The notes beneath the pieces were generated by a model. The model did no database searches. It was not told where the DNA came from and saw nothing but the letters and a program-made list of their open reading frames with translations. This document shows positions 1 through 7,969 of a stretch of 64,000 bases of DNA, one piece after another; within the stretch, counting starts at the first letter, position 1, and each line of letters begins with the position of its first letter. Source of the DNA: Cellulosilyticum sp. (GTDB lineage Bacteria; Bacillota; Clostridia; Lachnospirales; Cellulosilyticaceae); the NCBI GenBank assembly GCA_015058045.1, contig SVDC01000010.1, positions 1-64,000 of the forward strand. Direction: 5' to 3'. Made by a program: the position numbers and the translations under genes.

Positions 1-7
1 ATAAAAA

Positions 8-31
8 GGCGATACCCATTTGGGTATCGCC
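8..31 (-). terminator. Rho-independent terminator of the cold-shock gene
   Basis: A 10-bp GC-rich stem with a 4-nt loop lies just after the cold-shock stop codon. On the minus strand it is followed by a run of five T. Confidence 0.85.
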
Positions 32-52
32 CTCGTATACTATAATTGGTTC

Positions 53-250
53 TTAGTGTTTTACAACGTTAGCAGCTTGTGGTCCTCTGTTTCCTTCAAC
101 GATGTCGAATTCAACTTCTTGACCTTCTTCTAATGTTTTGAAACCATCGCCTTGGATAGCTGTGAAGTGTACGAAGATATCGTCTCCTTCTTCTCTTTCA
201 ATAAATCCAAAACCTTTTTCTGCATTGAACCATTTAACTTTACCTACCAT
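53..250 (-). CDS. Cold-shock protein, CspA family
   Basis: This is a 65-aa single cold-shock domain that covers the whole protein, the usual length of the family. RNP1 (KGFGFI) and RNP2 (DIFVHF) are intact, so it should bind single-stranded RNA or DNA and act as an RNA chaperone in the cytoplasm. The start follows a strong AAAGGAGG site with good spacing. A promoter-like TTACCT/TATGAT pair lies about 135 bp upstream, which leaves a long untranslated leader as in other csp genes. A terminator follows directly, so it is monocistronic. The family is certain. Whether it is induced by cold or made constitutively cannot be read from the sequence. Confidence 0.96.
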   Translation of the reverse strand: MVGKVKWFNAEKGFGFIEREEGDDIFVHFTAIQGDGFKTLEEGQEVEFDIVEGNRGPQAANVVKH

Positions 251-383
251 GTTAAGCGGCCTCCTTTAAAAAAATAATATTGCTAAAACACTGTTACGCA
301 AAACGTTTTTCGGTCTTGCTAACTTTGTTACAAGAGGCCTACCTTCGTTTTTGTTTCAATATTTTAACTTACCTTGTTAGCTT

Positions 384-412
384 ATCATAATATCACACAA
401 AAATCAAGGTAA
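384..412 (-). promoter_or_regulatory. Predicted sigma-A promoter and long leader of the cold-shock gene
   Basis: A -35-like TTACCT and a -10-like TATGAT are 17 bp apart. Transcription would start near 377 and give a leader of about 127 nt before the ATG at 250. Long structured leaders are typical of csp mRNAs and control stability and translation with temperature. The stretch from about 413 to 654 is AT-rich and I see no gene in it. Confidence 0.55.
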
Positions 413-654
413 TTTAGACAATTTAATATATCTCCAATTCATTTGACTAGATTTTCTATTGCAATTTGTATATCATTTTTTTAGATACTTTATCAAATTT
501 TATCTCTTTGTTTTAAACACTTTTATAGGCTTTATAAATTTCACATTCTATTTTTCCTATATTTTACCATTTATATAGGATGTAAATTTAGTAATTTCTA
601 TAATATTCTATTTATTTTTAGAATGGATAAGCTTTTAATTTTTGTTAAATAAGC

Positions 655-1521
655 TTATTTCTTTTCATATCGTGCGATATAATCACCATGCTTCTTTTTA
701 TAGTAAAGCATCTTACCACAAGTCATTTTTCCTTCTTTACATTTACCGTGTACACAAGTTGGTACAGCATATTTAAAGATAGTTGGAGAAATCTCCATAC
801 AAGCTTTCCACATCTCAAATGCCATATCTCTAATCTCTTCCTGAGCACGATCGCAAAGACGTTCTTTAAAGAAGCTAAATAATGCTCTTACATTCATTGT
901 AACCTGAATCTTAGTTTCACATGCGTTTGGCAGCACATATCTTGCATTTTCAATGGCGACTTTTTCTAACTTAGAATAAAGCTTTTTATCTGTTTCTTTA
1001 AAAATAGCAACTAACTTATCACCTGTTACTTCATTACTTAAAGCTTCTTTTAAGAGTTGGTTTTCATAACCTTTTTCAAATTGCTCTTTAATTTGTTCTT
1101 TTAATAGTCCTAATGTTAAATGATTATAGTCTTCTTGTAATCTTTCCATCATCTTAATATAATCTGCTTTTAAAGCTTCATGTGCTGCAATTGGTTTTGG
1201 TATAATATACTCAAATTGACCTTCACTTACATAACGCTGAGATTTTTGAGAATAGCTACATCCAATTCTATGACGCACAAGCTGATGTGTTAATGAACGG
1301 CTTACACCCTCAATCCCAAAAGTAATGCTACTATGCTCTAAAATAGAACCATGTCCAATCTCTAAAATCATATTTAGGAATCGTTCTGCATCTTCTGGTG
1401 TTACTTTATCTCTTAAGCCTTCAATACTAGCTGAGCTATAGCATAGTCTGGCACCCCTTACAATATTTTGTTCAAATTCAGGTGTATGGCTTAACACTAC
1501 TACATTTAATTTACTTTCCAT
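655..1521 (-). CDS. thyX: Flavin-dependent thymidylate synthase ThyX
   Basis: This 288-aa protein makes dTMP from dUMP using methylene-tetrahydrofolate, FAD and NADPH. It carries the diagnostic ThyX signature RHR-x7-S (RHRIGCSYSQKS, around residue 83) followed by QRYV, and its length is at the long end for the family. It is transcribed divergently from folA with about 190 bp between them. ThyX releases tetrahydrofolate rather than dihydrofolate, so it does not itself demand dihydrofolate reductase, although folA is adjacent. The C-terminal stretch has several Cys residues (CVHGKCKEGKMTCGK) that may form a small lineage-specific extension. Confidence 0.95.
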   Translation of the reverse strand: MESKLNVVVLSHTPEFEQNIVRGARLCYSSASIEGLRDKVTPEDAERFLNMILEIGHGSILEHSSITFGIEGVSRSLTHQLVRHRIGCSYSQKSQRYVSEGQFEYIIPKPIAAHEALKADYIKMMERLQEDYNHLTLGLLKEQIKEQFEKGYENQLLKEALSNEVTGDKLVAIFKETDKKLYSKLEKVAIENARYVLPNACETKIQVTMNVRALFSFFKERLCDRAQEEIRDMAFEMWKACMEISPTIFKYAVPTCVHGKCKEGKMTCGKMLYYKKKHGDYIARYEKK

Positions 1522-1707
1522 CTGTATAACCTCTTATCCTTCCAGTATCTTCTCTGTATTTATGAATAGTAGAATAATTTTTGATTTACTATGTCTACCT
1601 TATACATTTCTTTCTAAAAAGCATCATCTTTTCTTAGCTTTTAAATTCATGTATTATTATCTTATCATAAAAGTAAACTACAAAACATATGAAACAGGTG
1701 GATAAAT

Positions 1708-2181
1708 ATGATTAAACTAATTGCTGCCATTAGTCAAAACAACCAAATCGGTCTAGCAAATCAAATGCCTTGGCATATTCCTGAGGACCTTGAATATTTT
1801 AAGCAAGTTACATCAGGTCATACCATTTTAATGGGGCGTAAAACCTTTGAAAGTATTGGTAGAATTCTCCCTAACCGTAGAAATATCATCTTAACACGTG
1901 ATTCTAACTTTATAGTATCAGGAGCTGATGTAATTCATAGTATTGAAAAAGCTCTAGAACTTTGTAAAGGGCTAGATGAAGTCTTTATTATTGGTGGTGG
2001 CGAAATTTATTCTCAGTTTCTTCCTTATGCCGATATGCTTTATTTAACTCTTATTGAAAAGTATATCGAAGGAGATACTAGCTTTCCTCATTTTAAAGAT
2101 TCCTTCAAATGTATTCAAACTACACCGGGTCAAACTACTGATGGTACAGTATTTGCCTTTACTATTTGGAATAGGAAATAG
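1708..2181 (+). CDS. folA: Dihydrofolate reductase
   Basis: This 157-aa cytoplasmic enzyme reduces dihydrofolate to tetrahydrofolate with NADPH. The standard bacterial DHFR features are present: the N-terminal IAAISQNNQIGLANQMPWHIPED loop region in which the acidic active-site residue is Glu/Asp after P, the LMGRKTFESIG nucleotide-binding segment, and the IIGGGEIY glycine motif near residue 95. The length is normal. The ATG is preceded by AGGTGG. A bidirectional terminator separates it from the convergent TPM-domain gene. Confidence 0.95.
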   Translation: MIKLIAAISQNNQIGLANQMPWHIPEDLEYFKQVTSGHTILMGRKTFESIGRILPNRRNIILTRDSNFIVSGADVIHSIEKALELCKGLDEVFIIGGGEIYSQFLPYADMLYLTLIEKYIEGDTSFPHFKDSFKCIQTTPGQTTDGTVFAFTIWNRK

Positions 2182-2211
2182 AAATATACTTATTAAGGAG
2201 GCTAATAAGGC

Positions 2212-2246
2212 AAAAAAAAATCCAATCATAGATTGGATTTTTTTTA
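2212..2246. terminator. Bidirectional terminator between folA and the TPM gene
   Basis: A hairpin with stem (A)n-TCCAATC / GATTGGA-(T)n and a 3-nt loop has T-runs on both strands. It therefore serves both folA and the convergent lemA/TPM operon. Confidence 0.85.
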
Positions 2247-2253
2247 TTTATCT

Positions 2254-3024
2254 TTACCAGCTTCCTGACGAACCTCCTCCATTGGAAGAACCACCACCAA
2301 AGCCACCATAGCCTCCTCCACCGCCTCGTCGATTACCGCCTCCACCAAAGAAACTACTCCAAAATAGCACTCTTAATAGTCGACCTCTGTTAAATAAGAT
2401 ATCAATAAAAAGTACGGCTAAAATAATCCAATATACATATGACGGTCTTGTTCTGCGGTTTGTATTCGTTCCATTTATTAATGAAGTTCGTAATGAATGG
2501 GTTAAAGTCACATTATACTCCTTGGCAACTAAGTCGCCAAATTGACTATAAGCTTGTGCCAAGCCTTGTCCATAGGCCCCTTTTGAAAAAGCCTCTTGCG
2601 TTAACTCTTCCATAACCTGATGGCTTAAAACATCTGGAATAGCCCCTTCTAAACCTCTTCCCACTTCTACTCTCCATTGTTTATCTTGTACAGCTAGTAA
2701 GATTAATAAGCCATTATCTTGATTTGCCTGACCTATTCCCCAATTTCTAAAAAGCCCGTTAGCATACTCTTCAATAGGAATCCCTTCTAATGAAGAGATG
2801 GTAACCACTGTCATTTGTGCCCCTGTTTTTTGTTCTAGTTCTCTTCCTAATGAAATGATTTGACTTGCACTATTGGTATCAACTACCCCTGCATAGTCAT
2901 TAAGATATTTATAAGCTGTTTGTCTAGGGTAATTAATGGCTGCACTTGTATAAATACCTAGACATAAAATCATACCAATGATAAAAAGAGAAGAATATCG
3001 CTTAAATGCCCTCTGCTTTCTCAT
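2254..3024 (-). CDS. TPM-domain membrane protein, YgcG family
   Basis: This 256-aa protein has an N-terminal hydrophobic segment (about 14-32, signal or anchor), then a TPM domain (about 35-165, with the typical NDYAGVVD opening and the GLLILLAVQDK strand). A second membrane segment lies near 195-212, followed by a glycine/serine-rich tail ending in GSSGSW. TPM proteins of this layout are surface-facing and usually sit beside lemA, as here, with only 2 bp between the genes. Biochemical function is not established for the family in Firmicutes; a membrane stress or protein-quality role is a common guess. Confidence 0.85.
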   Translation of the reverse strand: MRKQRAFKRYSSLFIIGMILCLGIYTSAAINYPRQTAYKYLNDYAGVVDTNSASQIISLGRELEQKTGAQMTVVTISSLEGIPIEEYANGLFRNWGIGQANQDNGLLILLAVQDKQWRVEVGRGLEGAIPDVLSHQVMEELTQEAFSKGAYGQGLAQAYSQFGDLVAKEYNVTLTHSLRTSLINGTNTNRRTRPSYVYWIILAVLFIDILFNRGRLLRVLFWSSFFGGGGNRRGGGGGYGGFGGGSSNGGGSSGSW

Positions 3025-3026
3025 TT

Positions 3027-3596
3027 TCAGCTAGAAAAATCCACTACTGGCGCATTTTGAGACTCTGGACTTGCTTCAAAGAGTGGTGCTTCTTCAAAGC
3101 CAAAAGCATTGCTAATAATACTAGTTGGGAATCTTCTTCTCTTTTTGTTATAACGCATTACCGCATCATTATAGTCTTGTCTTGCAATAGCAATACGGTT
3201 TTCAGTACCCTCTAGTTGCACGGATAAATCTTGGAAATTTTGATTAGACTTTAAGTCTGGATAATTTTCAACGACAACGAGCAATCTAGAAAGTGCATTA
3301 GATAAATCTGTATCTGCTTCTGCTTGGTCAGATAAGTTATTGGCACCTGCTAGCTTTGCACGTGCATTGGCAATATCCGTAAAAATATCTTTTTCCTGAG
3401 ATGCATAACCTTTTACTGTACTAACTAAATTAGGAACTAAATCTGAGCGACGTTGAAGTTGGGTTTCTATGTCAGATCTAGCGGTTTCCACATTTTGCTC
3501 TGCATCCACCAAACCATTATACATTCCTGCCACCCAAATAATAAGAATCACAACTACAACGCCGATTCCTATAAGCCATTTCATACCTGATTTCAT
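3027..3596 (-). CDS. lemA: LemA family protein
   Basis: This 189-aa protein has one N-terminal transmembrane helix (about 7-26) and then a long helical domain. The domain contains the family motif region QRRSDLVPNLV and the later NYPDLKSN and ENRIAIARQDYND segments. The start has a strong AAAGGAGG site. It is the first gene of a two-gene operon with the TPM protein, a pairing seen in many bacteria. LemA proteins are probably membrane-bound scaffolds, but no activity can be read from the sequence. Confidence 0.92.
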   Translation of the reverse strand: MKSGMKWLIGIGVVVVILIIWVAGMYNGLVDAEQNVETARSDIETQLQRRSDLVPNLVSTVKGYASQEKDIFTDIANARAKLAGANNLSDQAEADTDLSNALSRLLVVVENYPDLKSNQNFQDLSVQLEGTENRIAIARQDYNDAVMRYNKKRRRFPTSIISNAFGFEEAPLFEASPESQNAPVVDFSS

Positions 3597-3691
3597 TATT
3601 ACTCCTCCTTTCTATTCATTACCCTTATTATGCGTTGTGTCCTAATTAATTATGGTGCAAAATTTTAACAAATGCGGTTAATCATGACATC

Positions 3692-3731
3692 AAAAAAGAG
3701 GCTCTACAAGTTAAACTTGTAAAGCCCCTTT
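3692..3731 (-). terminator. Terminator of the DEAD-box helicase gene
   Basis: A long stem (GGGGCTTTACAAG paired with CTTGTAGAGCCTC) is followed on the minus strand by six T, just past the helicase stop codon. Confidence 0.85.
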
Positions 3732-3739
3732 TATATACT

Positions 3740-5494
3740 CTATTTTTCTTCTCTAGATTTACCAGATTGTCTGTAGTTTCCACGTCCACCCTCTTGACGT
3801 TTTGGACCTTCTTGACGTCTTGATTGTTTACGACCTGTTTGTTTTACTCTACCATCTTGTTTTCTATTTGCTACTTCGATGTTTACACGTCTACCTTTAA
3901 GTGACTCACCGATTAAGCTTGTCATCACATCATCTAAGCGATTTTTTGGAATTTCAAAGAATGAGAATTTGTCTAACATATCTACACGACCAATTTCTTT
4001 TCCTTTGATTCCTGATGTTGCTGCAATAAATTTAACAAGATCAGATACTTGAATATTATCTTTGCGACCAAGGTTGATGAATAATCTTACCATATCGCCA
4101 TCGATTTTATTTAAATCAAAATTGCTACTTCTTGTTAATTCTTCATCAGAAACTTCTGTAGAAGCACCCATTACCATTTTATCCATAGCAATTTTAAGGA
4201 ATGCAGCTGCAACGTCTAATGAGTTTGCAAAGTTTTCATTTTCTACATCGCCTACTTCTTCAAGAAGTTTTTCAATTTGGCTGATGTAAGTGTTAAGTGT
4301 TCCTTGTTGAAGAACAGCTTTTACTTCATCTAATACGCCAGAAAGTTTATTTTCTTGAATATCTTCAATTGATGGTGGCTTGATACATTTAATTTTTGAT
4401 TTTGTATAACGTTGAATGTCACGAAGTTTAACAAGTTCTTTACCTGCTGCAAATGTATAAGATACACCTAGGCGGTTTGCACGACCTGTTCTACCAATAC
4501 GGTGAACATAGTATTCTTCATCACTTGGTACATCGTAGTTGAATACTGCATCTACATCATCAACGTCAATACCACGAGCTGCAACGTCTGTTGCAATTAA
4601 AATATCAATAAGTCCGTTTCTAAAGCGAGACATAACGTTATCTCTTTGAAGTTGTTTCATATCCCCGTGTAATGACTCTGCACTATAACCTCTAGCTTGA
4701 AGGTCTTTGCATAAATCATCTACACGTTTTTTAGTATTACAGAACACAACTGATAACTTGAAGTTATGTGCATCGATTAAACGAGATAAAACTTCTACTT
4801 TATTACTTTCTCTTACTTCAAGGTAGTATTGCTCAACAGTTGGTACTGTTAAAGCTTTGTGTACTACATTAATTGTAACAGGGTCATTTTGATACTTGTT
4901 AGCAATATCTAAAATTGCTGGTGCAAGTGTAGCTGAGAATAATACGAATTGACGTACTTCTGGTACACTTTCTAAAATGATATCAATATCTTCCCTGAAT
5001 CCCATGTTAAGCATTTCATCTGCTTCATCAAGGATAATTTTCTTAAGACCATCTAATTTAAGAGTTTCTCTTCTTAAGTGGTCCATAATTCTACCTGGTG
5101 TCCCTACAATAATTTGAGGTTTTTTTCTGAGGGCTCTCATTTGTCTATCGATTTGTTGACCCCCATAAATTGGTAAAATACGAACATCTTCTTTGTATTT
5201 AGCAAGTGCAGCTAATTCTTCTGCCACTTGAATAACAAGCTCACGAGTTGGGCAAAGAATGAGCACTTGTACTTTATTATTTTTTGTATCAATGCCTTCT
5301 ACTGCTGGAATTCCGAACGCACATGTTTTCCCTGTTCCCGTTGGTGCTTGTGCAATAATGTCGTTACCTTGTAAGATAACTGGTATAGCCTTTGCTTGAA
5401 TAGGAGTTGTTTCTTCAAATCCCATATCTTGAGCGGCTTTAATGATTTGTTCCGATACGTCTAATTGACTAAATAATACACTTTCTATGATCAT
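3740..5494 (-). CDS. DEAD-box ATP-dependent RNA helicase with DbpA-type RNA-binding domain
   Basis: This 584-aa cytoplasmic RNA helicase shows all core motifs: the Q motif (GFEETTPIQ, about 25-33), motif I APTGTGKT (50-57), PTREL, DEAD (156-159), SAT (187-189), ARGIDVDDV and HRIGRTGR. After the second RecA domain comes a helical region. An RRM-like DbpA RNA-binding domain follows (about 470-545) and then an Arg/Gly/Gln-rich basic tail. This matches the DeaD/CsdA/CshA group that works in ribosome assembly and RNA decay and is often cold-induced. The GAGG site is very close to the ATG, so initiation may be weak. It is transcribed alone. Confidence 0.95.
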   Translation of the reverse strand: MIIESVLFSQLDVSEQIIKAAQDMGFEETTPIQAKAIPVILQGNDIIAQAPTGTGKTCAFGIPAVEGIDTKNNKVQVLILCPTRELVIQVAEELAALAKYKEDVRILPIYGGQQIDRQMRALRKKPQIIVGTPGRIMDHLRRETLKLDGLKKIILDEADEMLNMGFREDIDIILESVPEVRQFVLFSATLAPAILDIANKYQNDPVTINVVHKALTVPTVEQYYLEVRESNKVEVLSRLIDAHNFKLSVVFCNTKKRVDDLCKDLQARGYSAESLHGDMKQLQRDNVMSRFRNGLIDILIATDVAARGIDVDDVDAVFNYDVPSDEEYYVHRIGRTGRANRLGVSYTFAAGKELVKLRDIQRYTKSKIKCIKPPSIEDIQENKLSGVLDEVKAVLQQGTLNTYISQIEKLLEEVGDVENENFANSLDVAAAFLKIAMDKMVMGASTEVSDEELTRSSNFDLNKIDGDMVRLFINLGRKDNIQVSDLVKFIAATSGIKGKEIGRVDMLDKFSFFEIPKNRLDDVMTSLIGESLKGRRVNIEVANRKQDGRVKQTGRKQSRRQEGPKRQEGGRGNYRQSGKSREEK

Positions 5495-5708
5495 TACCTC
5501 TACAATCTAATTAAATTTTATAAGTGAAATCCGTCATTTCATTAATTTCCTTACATACTATATTGAATGATACTACAAATTCGATAAAATCACAACCTGT
5601 AAATTGTTCCTCTGACTAGTAATTATGGTTTTTACACTTGATCTTTCGGGCTATATACAGCTTAAAAATTTCTATATATGACTGAAATTTTAGATAATAT
5701 TTTTCTCA

Positions 5709-5738
5709 TCAAAAAAGATGTAGCCCCCACTACATCTT
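5709..5738 (-). terminator. Terminator after the WYL regulator gene
   Basis: A 9-bp stem (AAGATGTAG/CTACATCTT) around a GGGGG-containing loop is followed by a T-run on the minus strand. Confidence 0.8.
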
Positions 5739-5769
5739 CCATATATCTCCAGTTTTTGTATCTATTTTT

Positions 5770-6678
5770 CTAAACTGTGTTTATATACCTTTTTAATGCT
5801 TCTTTTATCCTATATGCCATCTCCTCCACAAGTACCTCAGGTTCTAGTACTCTGGCATATGGTCCAAATGACAATAAATACCCATAAAGCCACTCATCAA
5901 TAGGATATTCTATTTCCACAATAAAGTTTCCATCTTCTTGCACTACAACTTGCTCTTCCTCAAATTCATCAAAAACTCTATACGCCTGTGTGTTTTCTAT
6001 CCATAATACTACCTTCTGGGTATCCAATCGATGTCGCTCATAACCCTGCTGACTTTCTTTATGTATCTGACTATATTTAAATGTTTCCTCAAGGCATATT
6101 AAGTGCTTAATTCTTCGTAATTTAAAAAAACGCATTTGTTGTCTTAAGGTACAATAAGCTTTTAAGTACCACGTCTTTTCTTTAAAACAAAGTTGGAGGG
6201 GCTCTACCGTCCGACTAAGCCTCTCCATCTTCGTATTATAGTAATCAAACCTAATACGTTTCTTTTGTAAAATAGCAGATTTTATAGCGTCAAACTTCTC
6301 TTTTTCAGTATGATCCCAACTACCAAAATCCACTGCAATCCATTCTTCTTCTTCACTACCAAAGAGTGCACTCAGTTTTCCTAGTGTTTCATTTTCTGAT
6401 AAGTATGGTGCTACCTTTATCCCCTGTAATGCTGTTAAAATCTCCTGCTTTTCTCCTTCACTTAAATAAGATTTATTAAGTACGAAATTTTCCATAAGAT
6501 GTATCCCCCCACCTTTTCCCTTATTGGTATAGATGGGAACTCCCGCCTCACATAAACACTCTACATCTCGGTAGATTGTTCTTGTGGAAACTTCAAAACG
6601 CTCAGCAAATTCTTTTGCTGTTACTTGTCTCTTATTTAAAAGAATATAAACCATCTCAAATAATCGATTGATTTGCAT
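5770..6678 (-). CDS. WYL-domain transcriptional regulator with N-terminal HTH
   Basis: This 302-aa protein begins with a DeoR/HTH_11-type winged helix (about 1-60; QVTAKEFAERFEVSTRTIYRDVECL). It continues into a WYL domain (about 140-225; the KTWYLKAYC segment) and a WCX-like C-terminal extension. WYL regulators sense ligands, often nucleic-acid pieces or nucleotides, and control stress, DNA damage or defence genes. It lies 83 bp downstream of the metallo-hydrolase gene on the same strand. The two may be co-transcribed from the promoter at 7448-7475. Target and ligand are unknown. Confidence 0.9.
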   Translation of the reverse strand: MQINRLFEMVYILLNKRQVTAKEFAERFEVSTRTIYRDVECLCEAGVPIYTNKGKGGGIHLMENFVLNKSYLSEGEKQEILTALQGIKVAPYLSENETLGKLSALFGSEEEEWIAVDFGSWDHTEKEKFDAIKSAILQKKRIRFDYYNTKMERLSRTVEPLQLCFKEKTWYLKAYCTLRQQMRFFKLRRIKHLICLEETFKYSQIHKESQQGYERHRLDTQKVVLWIENTQAYRVFDEFEEEQVVVQEDGNFIVEIEYPIDEWLYGYLLSFGPYARVLEPEVLVEEMAYRIKEALKRYINTV

Positions 6679-6761
6679 ATGCCTTTCCTTCCGATTTATA
6701 GCTGTTAATAAACATTACTCTTATTTTCTTCTCGCTTCTTATCTATTAAATATATTAAGGA

Positions 6762-7397
6762 TTAATCTTCAAATAGCTCATCTCTTATAATAGGACTCCC
6801 ATGTGCCATACAAACCCATTGAAAAGGATAGGCGCTTAACTTATGTATAGATTGAAATAAAATCTGAGTATTCCAGTTCCATTTCACAGGATAAGGAATA
6901 CAAAGCCCATCTCGCTCTTCTACTAAATCTCCTGCAAAAAGTACATCATCATAAATCAAACAAATATGTCCTTCTGTATGACCAGGTGTCTCTACAACTT
7001 GTATGCCACTTACCTCATCTCCATCTTTAAGGGGTCTTACATATTTAGGTTTTCTTGCTCTCATTATTTTAGCAATATACTTTTTAAAACTAGGTCTTTC
7101 CTTCTCTCCCATAATATAAGGTATTTCTGCCGTGCCAGCCCATATGGTTGCACCTGTTAGTTCTTCTAGACTTGCCACATTCCCCATATGATCCATATCA
7201 GCATGCGTTAAAATAATATGTTTAATATCAGATAATTGAATTTGATTTGCCTTTAATTCCTTAAGGATATTCCTTTTATTAAACCGATAATGTGTATCAA
7301 TCAATACAAGCGCATCTGCTTTTACAAGATAGCAATATGCACCTTTTGTTGATTCCAACAAGTAAACCTGGCTGGTTATTTGTCTCACATATTTCAC
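6762..7397 (-). CDS. MBL-fold (metallo-beta-lactamase superfamily) hydrolase
   Basis: This 211-aa protein has the metal-binding motif THADMDHMGN (the HxHxDH motif with Ala at x), a downstream GHTEGH histidine, the FAGDLVEE aspartate and a C-terminal AHG histidine. These are the ligands of the two-zinc site. It resembles small glyoxalase-II-like or lactonase-like hydrolases; the substrate is unknown. A near-consensus promoter lies just upstream, and the WYL regulator follows, so the regulator may control this gene. Confidence 0.9.
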   Translation of the reverse strand: MKYVRQITSQVYLLESTKGAYCYLVKADALVLIDTHYRFNKRNILKELKANQIQLSDIKHIILTHADMDHMGNVASLEELTGATIWAGTAEIPYIMGEKERPSFKKYIAKIMRARKPKYVRPLKDGDEVSGIQVVETPGHTEGHICLIYDDVLFAGDLVEERDGLCIPYPVKWNWNTQILFQSIHKLSAYPFQWVCMAHGSPIIRDELFED

Positions 7398-7447
7398 TTC
7401 CCTTAAATAATTTCTCTATTTATATCTTCCTTAGTGATTATACCCTT

Positions 7448-7475
7448 ATTATATAAGCCGCCAATAGGTTGTCAA
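7448..7475 (-). promoter_or_regulatory. Sigma-A promoter of the MBL hydrolase/WYL operon
   Basis: A perfect -35 (TTGACA) and a perfect -10 (TATAAT) are separated by 16 bp. The start would be near 7441, about 44 nt before the hydrolase ATG. This independent promoter means the upstream hairpin at 7533-7574 is not needed as a leader for this operon. Confidence 0.85.
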
Positions 7476-7532
7476 CATTTCAAATTTTCATTTATACAAT
7501 TTCTTTATAGCTTTCTATCTATCTTCATAACA

Positions 7533-7626
7533 GAAAAACCCCATTGCCGATATCTCTTGGCAATGGGGTTTTTCTGGTTGTCACTTTGCTAGTACACATA
7601 TGCTTTTGATATAGCTTAATGGTACG
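7533..7626 (-). ncRNA. Candidate small RNA, about 94 nt
   Basis: A promoter with TTGTAT and TATAAT 16 bp apart (7633-7660) predicts a start near 7626. Transcription would end at a 16-bp perfect terminator stem (7533-7548 paired with 7559-7574) with an embedded T-run. No ORF with a ribosome-binding site lies between them. The neighbouring MBL gene and tRNA-Leu each have their own signals, so this looks like a separate short transcript. It matches no RNA family I recognise. Existence is inferred only from the signals. Confidence 0.5.
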
Positions 7627-7632
7627 CTTATC

Positions 7633-7660
7633 ATTATACTACATCTTTTACCTAATACAA
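7633..7660 (-). promoter_or_regulatory. Promoter of the candidate small RNA
   Basis: The -35 TTGTAT and -10 TATAAT are 16 bp apart. They lie in a stretch with no gene, 73 bp beyond the terminator of tRNA-Leu. Confidence 0.65.
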
Positions 7661-7742
7661 TAGTCCTATATTCTATAAAATGTACTCTATTTTAGTTTGC
7701 AATTTATGGAAAAAACTATTGGGTACTTTCATAAAAACAAAA

Positions 7743-7769
7743 AAGAGGTTGCAAATATTGCAACCTCTT
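7743..7769 (-). terminator. Terminator of tRNA-Leu
   Basis: A perfect 12-bp stem (AAGAGGTTGCAA and its complement) with a 3-nt loop is followed by a T-rich run on the minus strand, ten bases past the tRNA 3' end. Confidence 0.85.
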
Positions 7770-7778
7770 CGTCGGTTA

Positions 7779-7860
7779 TGCGGGCGAAGGGAGTCGAACC
7801 CTTACACCTCGCGGCGCTAGATCCTAAGTCTAGTGCGTCTGCCAATTCCGCCACGCCCGC
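7779..7860 (-). tRNA. tRNA-Leu (UAG anticodon)
   Basis: This is a class II tRNA of 82 nt with a seven-pair acceptor stem (GCGGGCG/CGCCCGC) and a long variable arm. The anticodon loop is CTTAGGA and the T-loop is TTCGACT. CCA is not encoded. It is a single tRNA unit with its own promoter-like sequence and terminator. Confidence 0.95.
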
Positions 7861-7873
7861 CTGACACTTGATA

Positions 7874-7902
7874 ATAATAACAGAAAGTATCAGGCTCGTC
7901 TA
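7874..7902 (-). promoter_or_regulatory. Probable promoter of tRNA-Leu
   Basis: TAGACG (four of six consensus bases) and TATTAT are 17 bp apart. They place the start a few bases before the tRNA. I see no strong terminator between the GAP1-like stop codon (7970) and this point, so read-through from the operon upstream is possible. Confidence 0.5.
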
Positions 7903-7969
7903 GTCTTTTTTGCAAAAAAATATGCCCAGAATTAATTTCTAAATTTTAAACAACAGTTTATACAAATTA

